A DNA stretch of 64,000 nt. It comes from Hemerocallis citrina (Eukaryota; Streptophyta; Magnoliopsida; Asparagales; Asphodelaceae). This document shows, in pieces, positions 11,349 through 25,800 of the stretch. The stretch covers positions 263,722,073 through 263,786,072 of the forward strand of contig CM030362.1 in the NCBI GenBank assembly GCA_017893485.1, in the 5' to 3' direction. A program made the position numbers and the translations under genes. The first letter of the stretch is position 1; every line of letters begins with the position of its first letter. The notes under the pieces were generated by a model. It saw only the letters and a list, made by a program, of their open reading frames with translations. It was not told where the DNA came from and made no database searches.

Positions 11349-11361
11349 AAGGGGGGGAGAG
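11349..11361 (+). other. Polypurine tract, element A copy 1
   Basis: AAGGGGGGGAGAG directly precedes LTR 2, in the position of the plus-strand primer. The same tract precedes LTR 3 (17077-17089) and LTR 4 (22805-22817), but LTR 1 is preceded by gag sequence of element E, confirming the array's left edge. Confidence 0.85.
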
Positions 11362-14300
11362 TGTAACACCCCGCAAATTGAAAATTACAATTTTGCCCCT
11401 GGGTGTTACGCACGTATATTTTGTAATATAATTCACTACATATTTTGAATTCGTACTATTTATACATTTTTCGTATTGATTTCAGTCAACTAAAATATAA
11501 TATTTCAATCCCTGGGATTTACGTGCTTTTTACGTGTTTTGATGCACGTGTTTCCACCACTACGTATAATATTTTCTATAGGTTTAAATTATTTATTTTT
11601 ATGTATTTAAATCTATTTTATAAAACGAAAATTTATTTTCCCCTTGTTTTTGATTAAAATGCATTTTTCAATTTTTTCTGCACGTATGGTGCACGTGCAA
11701 ATTTTTATTCTCATTTTGCTACTCTCATTTTACTATTTTTAGCATGCATTAGTTTTATTTAGCCTTTCTTTTGATCCATGGACCTATAAACTAAAATGTG
11801 GCCCATTAGGAAAGGAGCCCACTAGATAATTAAATAAATTAATTAGTAATGAGCCCATGTAGCAAGCCCACTAGATAATTAAATAAATTAATTAGTAATG
11901 AGCCCATGTAGCAAGCCCACTATTAAAATCACATTTTTAGTTAAACATGTACTAATACATGACAAGTTACAATATTAGTACACATTTTTGAGTTATAGAA
12001 ATGTGTTCATATTTGTTTGTGCATGTATGCATGCACACACAAATGTATTTGGACCATTTTGTGGGCTAAGGGAGGGGATTAATGGAGTGGTTAAGTTCAT
12101 GGAGAGTGGGGAGATGAGAGGTTGGGAGTTTTAGGAGTTAAAAATATGAAGAGGTGAGAATTAAAAAGAGAATTAAAATGAGAAGTTATTAGGTGGGAGA
12201 TTTTGCAATATAGTCCCTAGCATTGTCCTATAAATAGCAACCCATTTCTCATTCTTTTTCACACCAAAAATAAAATAAATAAGAGAAAGAGAAGAATAAA
12301 AGAAAGAGAGTGAGGGTCCTTTTGGAGGAATTGCTAGGGAGCTTGCTAGGAGGAGGAGCCATTGCTAGGAGTTGTCTTGGAGCTAGAAGAAGTGTCACAT
12401 CTTTCCTTCAATTGTTCAAGCTTCAATAAGGTGGGTTCTCATGCTTTCTAATTTAGAACTATGCATGCTAGTGATAATATATGAACATTTTGTTTTGATG
12501 TGTAGTTAAAATTTCATGTTAGTGTTACATGCTATTGCTATGATTAAACAAATAATAGAAATTTTTGACTAAAGAGCTAATACCATAGATCATGTTAGAA
12601 TGCTTGTAAAATGTTATGCATGTTAAAAATGTATTCTTTTGTATGGGAAATTTGTTGAAAAATGTTGTTTTATGTTCTAGGGTCATGTTGATTAATGAAT
12701 AAGAAAGAAAGATTAATATTGTGTTAGTGGTTGATTTTTATATTGTAGTACAAACATGCTAATTTTGATAAATAAAGTAAAATGTGATGGGATAAATATA
12801 TTGTGTTTATGAATGGTAGAAATATTGTTATGACTAAGAGAACAATTTTCCATCACGATAGTTAAAAATAATAAAATGAATTACTGTCACAAACCATACT
12901 AGTACGCATGATTGTAAATGTCGAAATGTATAATTTGTAGGAAGATTGTTGAGACTTCTTAATGAGTTTAAATGCAAATTAAATTTGGGGAAAAAATTCT
13001 AATACTGTTATAAAATGAAATAGAATATAGTAAAAATAGTTGTAGAATTTTTCAAGTATATTTGAAAAGTAAAAGAGATATTTGAAGATAGAATGAAATT
13101 TTGTTCTTAAGTTAATTATTTTTAAGAATATGAATTTTTTTATATAAAAAAAAAAGACTTTGATGTGAGAATTAGTTTCTCTTATTGGGATTATGCAATT
13201 ATGATGAATGTGAAATTCTAGATTTCTATGTGTACTCAAATTGTTAATGAGTTTAAATTAGATGAATGCATGAATAGAATTCTTGTTGGAAAGAATTGAG
13301 AATAAGTGAATTATGAATAGAACATTGATTAAGTTGTGAATTATTTGTATTTGATTAATTGGAGAGACTTCATGAGTTTAAAATTTGCAAATGAAATTGC
13401 TATTGTTGTTGATTCATGAATGGACTAAAAGAGAATTGTGATTGATGCCAAATGAGATATAGATCAAATTGTGGATGGCTAGAGACATGGAAATATCTAA
13501 GTGAAGACATGATAATGAAAAGGGTAAAAAGAAAATAATTTCCGAAACTGATCCACCGTGGAAAATATTTACCCGACTGGTCCACTTTTGAAAATATTTA
13601 CCAAAGTTAGTCCAGAACTGGTTCACTTTCGAAATTATTTAGGTTGAGGACAAATTACACTAAGAGGTTCTTCCTTTATAGTAGTAGAGATGCAAATGAG
13701 ATTGCAAGTGATAAAATCATGTTTGTGAAAAGGATAAATTTTTGTGAGATCGACGTTGAATAAAATTGTTTCATGAAAAAGAATTATTATTAAGGAATCA
13801 TAAATCGTGATGTAATAAGATATCATATGAGTTTGAAATTTGTGAATGAGTTATTATTTGCTATGAATAGCTAGATCATGAATAGTGGTAAGACTATGAA
13901 ATGATTACTTTGTGGATAAGTGTTAAGACAAGATTGTGATCAATTGTGAATGAATTGAAAGATGGAATTATTTAGGTTTAAGACATGATTACAAAAGGGT
14001 ATGTGTACCCATGTTTCTTGTACATGAAAGATTATGATTAAGAATTAGTAAGACTTCGGTTACCGGTAATTTTGAAAGAAAGAATTGATATGATTTTGAG
14101 ATAATGCCGTCGAGCAATCTCGTATTTTGTGAATAAATCCGGTATGAGGTAAAACTGATTCTAGGGTGATAACATATTCATGTCTTGAACTAAAAATAAT
14201 TAGGCACTTAAGTGAAGATGTGATAAACTTGTGCAAACGTAAATGGGTGCTTCTATATAGTCGGCGGTGGATCTCCGTGGCTATAGACCCAGTTGGTGGA

Positions 14301-15092
14301 CTGTGGTTGCCCCATAGGAGATGGACTGTATTTTATCCGGGACTTAGGGTAGTCGACGGATGTTTACCATACTCTAAAGAATATGTATATACTGGGGCTA
14401 GAAGGGCATTTACGGGATTATCATCACGATATAATAGCCAGGGAGGCTGGGATCTGTTAATATAAGCCAGGGAGGCTAGCCAGGGAGGCTGAGATCCGTA
14501 TCTGTGAAATAACTCTAAAACTTGTTTTATTACTGGGTAGTCTCATGGCGAGGGATCGAACCCTTTAATGTGGAGTACGTAGGCGCTTGCCCTCAGACCT
14601 ATGTAGTATGGGATGCATAGAATCTGAACAAGTGTGCATTAGTGTCATCCTAGTGTAGAATTGTGTGCATTAGGCATTAAGGCATGACATACACTTATGT
14701 TTAGAATAATCACCTTTGACACTTTACTTGTTCATTCAATCTTTGTTTGTGATTTGTTAAAGTATGAGATCGTTATACAATTCCCGGCATAGAGAGGATA
14801 GCCGTGTATAACATTTCGTCAGTTGTAAGTAACTGACGTGCCCACAGATTAACATGCAGGTAAAGGACTATTCATGGAGCTATAAAGTGGATATGCTGAT
14901 GCTGTTTTATTTTAAAGATGTTGTAAATGTTTTATTGTAAATTTCATTCTTCCGCTGTGCAAAACCAAGTTGTAATTGAACTCTGATGTATTGTGAATAA
15001 AAAGTTTTAAATTCCTTGTAAAATTGTACGAAGTGAAGTAAAGATCCTGTGAAATCCCGAGTTTGTCCTTATTTTAAATTCGGGGTGTTACA
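11362..15092 (+). repeat. Element A LTR 2
   Basis: This is a 3731-bp copy of LTR 1 with no difference noticed by eye. Its TATA box is at 12229-12236 and its stem-loop at 14817-14838. It acts both as 3' LTR of the first unit and 5' LTR of the second. Confidence 0.9.
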
Positions 15093-17089
15093 GATGGTAT
15101 CAGAGCATGCTTCACAAGTAGTACAAGTTTATAAGGAACGATAAAAAGTGACGATAAATTTGGGAACAAATCAAAAGAGTCCTTCTGTCAACCGGGTGTA
15201 AACAACCCTAAGCGACACGGTATTTAAGCGTCTTCGGACCACCGCTAGCTGGGAACCGACTCTTACGGCTAACCCAAGTAAATCCGAACTTGATAGGCTA
15301 AAGATTTGTTTAGAAAAAGTAGTAAGATCATTAACTATAGTCTAGAACCCGTGACACCTTATTGAGTAGTTACAATATTATTCCTGCAGACACTAGAGTG
15401 TGAGTTTCAGTCTATAGATATTTAAATGTAAGTGATTTACATTTGTGTTGCTCTATGCACTGATGTTTTCTCTTTCTTTTGGATGACTGGAGTCGTGAAT
15501 GAAGTTGTTATTGAACTTACATTCAATTTCATTCATGATGTTCTCCTCGTATACATTAATATGAGAGTGTATACGAGCACATTTTCCCCCTGGGTATCAG
15601 AGTGGCGCAGTGGAAGCGTGGTTGGCTTGGACCGTCATTCATGATACCTTACACACTTCCCTCTCAAATTATTTTTGTAGATTTTTATCATGGTACTGTC
15701 TCCGTAGTCAATATTTTTCAAATAAATATTTTTATGATTTGAATATTTATCATTTGTCTATCTTCCTTAGTCTTGATATTTTAAATCTATTTTTTTAAAC
15801 TTAAAATTTCGTCTTTCATGTATGTATGTCATTTTTTTGTTTACCCACTATTACTTCATATATTTTGTCAAATTTTAAATTGCCGTTTATTAAATTAATA
15901 TTGCAACCAATATTTTCTTCATTTATTATTTTGGATTTTTCTTATGAAGTTTTCTTAGGAGCAATCATTTTATATGATTTTGATTTCTATGATACTATAA
16001 TATCTTATTCTATATGTTTTTAACAAGATTGAAATTTTCTACCCATATAAATATGACCTACCATTTTTGTTTTATTTGTTTACATTCGGTACTATTATTG
16101 CATATTTGTTTTGATATATACATTTTTACTATTAATCGCTACTCATTACCTTTATAGTTTTACATTGCACATACTCACTATCTATACAATATCCTTTCTC
16201 AAATTTTAACTGTCTTTACACTCTTATTTATTACTTATATTTTCCAATGATCTATATATATATCATATATTTCAATATTCTTATTACACATATCATTTTA
16301 CCCTCATCTAATTACTACATTAATATTTCTGCATATACTTGTTTATGTCTATTGTCCTAATTTGCTATACTATATGATTATTGTCTTCAATTGTGTTTTC
16401 ATCTCGTGTATGTACTTTACACTATTTTGTCTTAATGTTATAAATTAATTTCATCACTACAAAATTTTGTATATCCAAAAGTATTTCGACGTATGCCTTT
16501 TATTTTTTCAAATTGTATGTATAATTGCTATAGTTACCTTACAAACTATTTTATTAATTGGTATACAAAGTCATTTTATGTTTTCAACCAAGTCTCATTC
16601 CCATTTATTTTTCCAAACTCTTATTCAATGGTTTTGTTCTAAATTGCTAATTCGATTTCGTTTTACAGTTTGCGAATTTCCTACCGTTTATTACATTGAT
16701 AAATTTTTCTAAATTATCTATTGACTATGTTTTCTTCACCACATTGTTTTTCCGAACTATTTCGAAATTAACGACATAATTGACTTTTCCCTTTTATCTA
16801 ATAGCTTACCTAATATTATTTTGTACGAAATTTTCTCTCAAACTATTCTATCTCTTGTCGCATTTCAGTTCTTATGCCATTTTCCTAATTTTCTTGTTCC
16901 GTCTAGTAACGTCTTAATATTCATAGTTTTCTTATAAAGAGCTTGTCTTGTTTTACCTTGTTGCGCATACTACATTTATTTTTCTTAAAGTTGCAGTTTT
17001 CTAAATACAAATATTTTCTTTGACGTGTACAAAATACAATCTTTACCCTAGCGAGTTCCGGGGACGGAACTACTCTAAGGGGGGGAGAG
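15093..17089 (+). mobile_element. Element A internal domain 2
   Basis: This 1997-bp copy of domain 1 is two bases shorter in a TA run. It keeps the primer site, the hairpin, the tRNA-iMet-like segment (15596-15622) and the purine tract, and has no coding genes. Confidence 0.9.
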
Positions 17090-20000
17090 TGTAACACCCC
17101 GCAAATTGAAAATTACAATTTTGCCCCTGGGTGTTACGCACGTATATTTTGTAATATAATTCACTACATATTTTGAATTCGTACTATTTATACATTTTTC
17201 GTATTGATTTCAGTCAACTAAAATATAATATTTCAATCCCTGGGATTTACGTGCTTTTTACGTGTTTTGATGCACGTGTTTCCACCACTACGTATAATAT
17301 TTTCTATAGGTTTAAATTATTTATTTTTATGTATTTAAATCTATTTTATAAAACGAAAATTTATTTTCCCCTTGTTTTTGATTAAAATGCATTTTTCAAT
17401 TTTTTCTGCACGTATGGTGCACGTGCAAATTTTTATTCTCATTTTGCTACTCTCATTTTACTATTTTTAGCATGCATTAGTTTTATTTAGCCTTTCTTTT
17501 GATCCATGGACCTATAAACTAAAATGTGGCCCATTAGGAAAGGAGCCCACTAGATAATTAAATAAATTAATTAGTAATGAGCCCATGTAGCAAGCCCACT
17601 AGATAATTAAATAAATTAATTAGTAATGAGCCCATGTAGCAAGCCCACTATTAAAATCACATTTTTAGTTAAACATGTACTAATACATGACAAGTTACAA
17701 TATTAGTACACATTTTTGAGTTATAGAAATGTGTTCATATTTGTTTGTGCATGTATGCATGCACACACAAATGTATTTGGACCATTTTGTGGGCTAAGGG
17801 AGGGGATTAATGGAGTGGTTAAGTTCATGGAGAGTGGGGAGATGAGAGGTTGGGAGTTTTAGGAGTTAAAAATATGAAGAGGTGAGAATTAAAAAGAGAA
17901 TTAAAATGAGAAGTTATTAGGTGGGAGATTTTGCAATATAGTCCCTAGCATTGTCCTATAAATAGCAACCCATTTCTCATTCTTTTTCACACCAAAAATA
18001 AAATAAATAAGAGAAAGAGAAGAATAAAAGAAAGAGAGTGAGGGTCCTTTTGGAGGAATTGCTAGGGAGCTTGCTAGGAGGAGGAGCCATTGCTAGGAGT
18101 TGTCTTGGAGCTAGAAGAAGTGTCACATCTTTCCTTCAATTGTTCAAGCTTCAATAAGGTGGGTTCTCATGCTTTCTAATTTAGAACTATGCATGCTAGT
18201 GATAATATATGAACATTTTGTTTTGATGTGTAGTTAAAATTTCATGTTAGTGTTACATGCTATTGCTATGATTAAACAAATAATAGAAATTTTTGACTAA
18301 AGAGCTAATACCATAGATCATGTTAGAATGCTTGTAAAATGTTATGCATGTTAAAAATGTATTCTTTTGTATGGGAAATTTGTTGAAAAATGTTGTTTTA
18401 TGTTCTAGGGTCATGTTGATTAATGAATAAGAAAGAAAGATTAATATTGTGTTAGTGGTTGATTTTTATATTGTAGTACAAACATGCTAATTTTGATAAA
18501 TAAAGTAAAATGTGATGGGATAAATATATTGTGTTTATGAATGGTAGAAATATTGTTATGACTAAGAGAACAATTTTCCATCACGATAGTTAAAAATAAT
18601 AAAATGAATTACTGTCACAAACCATACTAGTACGCATGATTGTAAATGTCGAAATGTATAATTTGTAGGAAGATTGTTGAGACTTCTTAATGAGTTTAAA
18701 TGCAAATTAAATTTGGGGAAAAAATTCTAATACTGTTATAAAATGAAATAGAATATAGTAAAAATAGTTGTAGAATTTTTCAAGTATATTTGAAAAGTAA
18801 AAGAGATATTTGAAGATAGAATGAAATTTTGTTCTTAAGTTAATTATTTTTAAGAATATGAATTTTTTTATATAAAAAAAAAAGACTTTGATGTGAGAAT
18901 TAGTTTCTCTTATTGGGATTATGCAATTATGATGAATGTGAAATTCTAGATTTCTATGTGTACTCAAATTGTTAATGAGTTTAAATTAGATGAATGCATG
19001 AATAGAATTCTTGTTGGAAAGAATTGAGAATAAGTGAATTATGAATAGAACATTGATTAAGTTGTGAATTATTTGTATTTGATTAATTGGAGAGACTTCA
19101 TGAGTTTAAAATTTGCAAATGAAATTGCTATTGTTGTTGATTCATGAATGGACTAAAAGAGAATTGTGATTGATGCCAAATGAGATATAGATCAAATTGT
19201 GGATGGCTAGAGACATGGAAATATCTAAGTGAAGACATGATAATGAAAAGGGTAAAAAGAAAATAATTTCCGAAACTGATCCACCGTGGAAAATATTTAC
19301 CCGACTGGTCCACTTTTGAAAATATTTACCAAAGTTAGTCCAGAACTGGTTCACTTTCGAAATTATTTAGGTTGAGGACAAATTACACTAAGAGGTTCTT
19401 CCTTTATAGTAGTAGAGATGCAAATGAGATTGCAAGTGATAAAATCATGTTTGTGAAAAGGATAAATTTTTGTGAGATCGACGTTGAATAAAATTGTTTC
19501 ATGAAAAAGAATTATTATTAAGGAATCATAAATCGTGATGTAATAAGATATCATATGAGTTTGAAATTTGTGAATGAGTTATTATTTGCTATGAATAGCT
19601 AGATCATGAATAGTGGTAAGACTATGAAATGATTACTTTGTGGATAAGTGTTAAGACAAGATTGTGATCAATTGTGAATGAATTGAAAGATGGAATTATT
19701 TAGGTTTAAGACATGATTACAAAAGGGTATGTGTACCCATGTTTCTTGTACATGAAAGATTATGATTAAGAATTAGTAAGACTTCGGTTACCGGTAATTT
19801 TGAAAGAAAGAATTGATATGATTTTGAGATAATGCCGTCGAGCAATCTCGTATTTTGTGAATAAATCCGGTATGAGGTAAAACTGATTCTAGGGTGATAA
19901 CATATTCATGTCTTGAACTAAAAATAATTAGGCACTTAAGTGAAGATGTGATAAACTTGTGCAAACGTAAATGGGTGCTTCTATATAGTCGGCGGTGGAT

Positions 20001-20820
20001 CTCCGTGGCTATAGACCCAGTTGGTGGACTGTGGTTGCCCCATAGGAGATGGACTGTATTTTATCCGGGACTTAGGGTAGTCGACGGATGTTTACCATAC
20101 TCTAAAGAATATGTATATACTGGGGCTAGAAGGGCATTTACGGGATTATCATCACGATATAATAGCCAGGGAGGCTGGGATCTGTTAATATAAGCCAGGG
20201 AGGCTAGCCAGGGAGGCTGAGATCCGTATCTGTGAAATAACTCTAAAACTTGTTTTATTACTGGGTAGTCTCATGGCGAGGGATCGAACCCTTTAATGTG
20301 GAGTACGTAGGCGCTTGCCCTCAGACCTATGTAGTATGGGATGCATAGAATCTGAACAAGTGTGCATTAGTGTCATCCTAGTGTAGAATTGTGTGCATTA
20401 GGCATTAAGGCATGACATACACTTATGTTTAGAATAATCACCTTTGACACTTTACTTGTTCATTCAATCTTTGTTTGTGATTTGTTAAAGTATGAGATCG
20501 TTATACAATTCCCGGCATAGAGAGGATAGCCGTGTATAACATTTCGTCAGTTGTAAGTAACTGACGTGCCCACAGATTAACATGCAGGTAAAGGACTATT
20601 CATGGAGCTATAAAGTGGATATGCTGATGCTGTTTTATTTTAAAGATGTTGTAAATGTTTTATTGTAAATTTCATTCTTCCGCTGTGCAAAACCAAGTTG
20701 TAATTGAACTCTGATGTATTGTGAATAAAAAGTTTTAAATTCCTTGTAAAATTGTACGAAGTGAAGTAAAGATCCTGTGAAATCCCGAGTTTGTCCTTAT
20801 TTTAAATTCGGGGTGTTACA
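17090..20820 (+). repeat. Element A LTR 3
   Basis: This 3731-bp LTR looks identical to LTRs 1 and 2 by eye. Its TATA box is at 17957-17964 and its stem-loop at 20545-20566. Confidence 0.9.
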
Positions 20821-22817
20821 GATGGTATCAGAGCATGCTTCACAAGTAGTACAAGTTTATAAGGAACGATAAAAAGTGACGATAAATTTGGGAACAAATC
20901 AAAAGAGTCCTTCTGTCAACCGGGTGTAAACAACCCTAAGCGACACGGTATTTAAGCGTCTTCGGACCACCGCTAGCTGGGAACCGACTCTTACGGCTAA
21001 CCCAAGTAAATCCGAACTTGATAGGCTAAAGATTTGTTTAGAAAAAGTAGTAAGATCATTAACTATAGTCTAGAACCCGTGACACCTTATTGAGTAGTTA
21101 CAATATTATTCCTGCAGACACTAGAGTGTGAGTTTCAGTCTATAGATATTTAAATGTAAGTGATTTACATTTGTGTTGCTCTATGCACTGATGTTTTCTC
21201 TTTCTTTTGGATGACTGGAGTCGTGAATGAAGTTGTTATTGAACTTACATTCAATTTCATTCATGATGTTCTCCTCGTATACATTAATATGAGAGTGTAT
21301 ACGAGCACATTTTCCCCCTGGGTATCAGAGTGGCGCAGTGGAAGCGTGGTTGGCTTGGACCGTCATTCATGATACCTTACACACTTCCCTCTCAAATTAT
21401 TTTTGTAGATTTTTATCATGGTACTGTCTCCGTAGTCAATATTTTTCAAATAAATATTTTTATGATTTGAATATTTATCATTTGTCTATCTTCCTTAGTC
21501 TTGATATTTTAAATCTATTTTTTTAAACTTAAAATTTCGTCTTTCATGTATGTATGTCATTTTTTTGTTTACCCACTATTACTTCATATATTTTGTCAAA
21601 TTTTAAATTGCCGTTTATTAAATTAATATTGCAACCAATATTTTCTTCATTTATTATTTTGGATTTTTCTTATGAAGTTTTCTTAGGAGCAATCATTTTA
21701 TATGATTTTGATTTCTATGATACTATAATATCTTATTCTATATGTTTTTAACAAGATTGAAATTTTCTACCCATATAAATATGACCTACCATTTTTGTTT
21801 TATTTGTTTACATTCGGTACTATTATTGCATATTTGTTTTGATATATACATTTTTACTATTAATCGCTACTCATTACCTTTATAGTTTTACATTGCACAT
21901 ACTCACTATCTATACAATATCCTTTCTCAAATTTTAACTGTCTTTACACTCTTATTTATTACTTATATTTTCCAATGATCTATATATATATCATATATTT
22001 CAATATTCTTATTACACATATCATTTTACCCTCATCTAATTACTACATTAATATTTCTGCATATACTTGTTTATGTCTATTGTCCTAATTTGCTATACTA
22101 TATGATTATTGTCTTCAATTGTGTTTTCATCTCGTGTATGTACTTTACACTATTTTGTCTTAATGTTATAAATTAATTTCATCACTACAAAATTTTGTAT
22201 ATCCAAAAGTATTTCGACGTATGCCTTTTATTTTTTCAAATTGTATGTATAATTGCTATAGTTACCTTACAAACTATTTTATTAATTGGTATACAAAGTC
22301 ATTTTATGTTTTCAACCAAGTCTCATTCCCATTTATTTTTCCAAACTCTTATTCAATGGTTTTGTTCTAAATTGCTAATTCGATTTCGTTTTACAGTTTG
22401 CGAATTTCCTACCGTTTATTACATTGATAAATTTTTCTAAATTATCTATTGACTATGTTTTCTTCACCACATTGTTTTTCCGAACTATTTCGAAATTAAC
22501 GACATAATTGACTTTTCCCTTTTATCTAATAGCTTACCTAATATTATTTTGTACGAAATTTTCTCTCAAACTATTCTATCTCTTGTCGCATTTCAGTTCT
22601 TATGCCATTTTCCTAATTTTCTTGTTCCGTCTAGTAACGTCTTAATATTCATAGTTTTCTTATAAAGAGCTTGTCTTGTTTTACCTTGTTGCGCATACTA
22701 CATTTATTTTTCTTAAAGTTGCAGTTTTCTAAATACAAATATTTTCTTTGACGTGTACAAAATACAATCTTTACCCTAGCGAGTTCCGGGGACGGAACTA
22801 CTCTAAGGGGGGGAGAG
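20821..22817 (+). mobile_element. Element A internal domain 3
   Basis: This 1997-bp domain shares the two-base shorter TA run of domain 2. Domains 2 and 3 are therefore the closer pair, consistent with the array having grown by duplicating one unit. Its tRNA-iMet-like segment is at 21324-21350. Confidence 0.9.
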
Positions 22818-25800
22818 TGTAACACCCCGCAAATTGAAAATTACAATTTTGCCCCTGGGTGTTACGCACGTATATTTTGTAATATAATTCACTACATATT
22901 TTGAATTCGTACTATTTATACATTTTTCGTATTGATTTCAGTCAACTAAAATATAATATTTCAATCCCTGGGATTTACGTGCTTTTTACGTGTTTTGATG
23001 CACGTGTTTCCACCACTACGTATAATATTTTCTATAGGTTTAAATTATTTATTTTTATGTATTTAAATCTATTTTATAAAACGAAAATTTATTTTCCCCT
23101 TGTTTTTGATTAAAATGCATTTTTCAATTTTTTCTGCACGTATGGTGCACGTGCAAATTTTTATTCTCATTTTGCTACTCTCATTTTACTATTTTTAGCA
23201 TGCATTAGTTTTATTTAGCCTTTCTTTTGATCCATGGACCTATAAACTAAAATGTGGCCCATTAGGAAAGGAGCCCACTAGATAATTAAATAAATTAATT
23301 AGTAATGAGCCCATGTAGCAAGCCCACTAGATAATTAAATAAATTAATTAGTAATGAGCCCATGTAGCAAGCCCACTATTAAAATCACATTTTTAGTTAA
23401 ACATGTACTAATACATGACAAGTTACAATATTAGTACACATTTTTGAGTTATAGAAATGTGTTCATATTTGTTTGTGCATGTATGCATGCACACACAAAT
23501 GTATTTGGACCATTTTGTGGGCTAAGGGAGGGGATTAATGGAGTGGTTAAGTTCATGGAGAGTGGGGAGATGAGAGGTTGGGAGTTTTAGGAGTTAAAAA
23601 TATGAAGAGGTGAGAATTAAAAAGAGAATTAAAATGAGAAGTTATTAGGTGGGAGATTTTGCAATATAGTCCCTAGCATTGTCCTATAAATAGCAACCCA
23701 TTTCTCATTCTTTTTCACACCAAAAATAAAATAAATAAGAGAAAGAGAAGAATAAAAGAAAGAGAGTGAGGGTCCTTTTGGAGGAATTGCTAGGGAGCTT
23801 GCTAGGAGGAGGAGCCATTGCTAGGAGTTGTCTTGGAGCTAGAAGAAGTGTCACATCTTTCCTTCAATTGTTCAAGCTTCAATAAGGTGGGTTCTCATGC
23901 TTTCTAATTTAGAACTATGCATGCTAGTGATAATATATGAACATTTTGTTTTGATGTGTAGTTAAAATTTCATGTTAGTGTTACATGCTATTGCTATGAT
24001 TAAACAAATAATAGAAATTTTTGACTAAAGAGCTAATACCATAGATCATGTTAGAATGCTTGTAAAATGTTATGCATGTTAAAAATGTATTCTTTTGTAT
24101 GGGAAATTTGTTGAAAAATGTTGTTTTATGTTCTAGGGTCATGTTGATTAATGAATAAGAAAGAAAGATTAATATTGTGTTAGTGGTTGATTTTTATATT
24201 GTAGTACAAACATGCTAATTTTGATAAATAAAGTAAAATGTGATGGGATAAATATATTGTGTTTATGAATGGTAGAAATATTGTTATGACTAAGAGAACA
24301 ATTTTCCATCACGATAGTTAAAAATAATAAAATGAATTACTGTCACAAACCATACTAGTACGCATGATTGTAAATGTCGAAATGTATAATTTGTAGGAAG
24401 ATTGTTGAGACTTCTTAATGAGTTTAAATGCAAATTAAATTTGGGGAAAAAATTCTAATACTGTTATAAAATGAAATAGAATATAGTAAAAATAGTTGTA
24501 GAATTTTTCAAGTATATTTGAAAAGTAAAAGAGATATTTGAAGATAGAATGAAATTTTGTTCTTAAGTTAATTATTTTTAAGAATATGAATTTTTTTATA
24601 TAAAAAAAAAAGACTTTGATGTGAGAATTAGTTTCTCTTATTGGGATTATGCAATTATGATGAATGTGAAATTCTAGATTTCTATGTGTACTCAAATTGT
24701 TAATGAGTTTAAATTAGATGAATGCATGAATAGAATTCTTGTTGGAAAGAATTGAGAATAAGTGAATTATGAATAGAACATTGATTAAGTTGTGAATTAT
24801 TTGTATTTGATTAATTGGAGAGACTTCATGAGTTTAAAATTTGCAAATGAAATTGCTATTGTTGTTGATTCATGAATGGACTAAAAGAGAATTGTGATTG
24901 ATGCCAAATGAGATATAGATCAAATTGTGGATGGCTAGAGACATGGAAATATCTAAGTGAAGACATGATAATGAAAAGGGTAAAAAGAAAATAATTTCCG
25001 AAACTGATCCACCGTGGAAAATATTTACCCGACTGGTCCACTTTTGAAAATATTTACCAAAGTTAGTCCAGAACTGGTTCACTTTCGAAATTATTTAGGT
25101 TGAGGACAAATTACACTAAGAGGTTCTTCCTTTATAGTAGTAGAGATGCAAATGAGATTGCAAGTGATAAAATCATGTTTGTGAAAAGGATAAATTTTTG
25201 TGAGATCGACGTTGAATAAAATTGTTTCATGAAAAAGAATTATTATTAAGGAATCATAAATCGTGATGTAATAAGATATCATATGAGTTTGAAATTTGTG
25301 AATGAGTTATTATTTGCTATGAATAGCTAGATCATGAATAGTGGTAAGACTATGAAATGATTACTTTGTGGATAAGTGTTAAGACAAGATTGTGATCAAT
25401 TGTGAATGAATTGAAAGATGGAATTATTTAGGTTTAAGACATGATTACAAAAGGGTATGTGTACCCATGTTTCTTGTACATGAAAGATTATGATTAAGAA
25501 TTAGTAAGACTTCGGTTACCGGTAATTTTGAAAGAAAGAATTGATATGATTTTGAGATAATGCCGTCGAGCAATCTCGTATTTTGTGAATAAATCCGGTA
25601 TGAGGTAAAACTGATTCTAGGGTGATAACATATTCATGTCTTGAACTAAAAATAATTAGGCACTTAAGTGAAGATGTGATAAACTTGTGCAAACGTAAAT
25701 GGGTGCTTCTATATAGTCGGCGGTGGATCTCCGTGGCTATAGACCCAGTTGGTGGACTGTGGTTGCCCCATAGGAGATGGACTGTATTTTATCCGGGACT

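Larger units (their letters stand above)
9363..11361 (+). mobile_element. Element A internal domain 1
   Basis: This 1999-bp domain begins with a tRNA-iMet primer site (TGGTATCAGAGC, 9365-9376) and ends with purine tract AAGGGGGGGAGAG (11349-11361). It encodes no gag, protease, RT or integrase. It carries a tRNA-iMet-like segment at 9866-9892 preceded by a hairpin, and an AT-rich (mainly T-rich) right half. Confidence 0.9.
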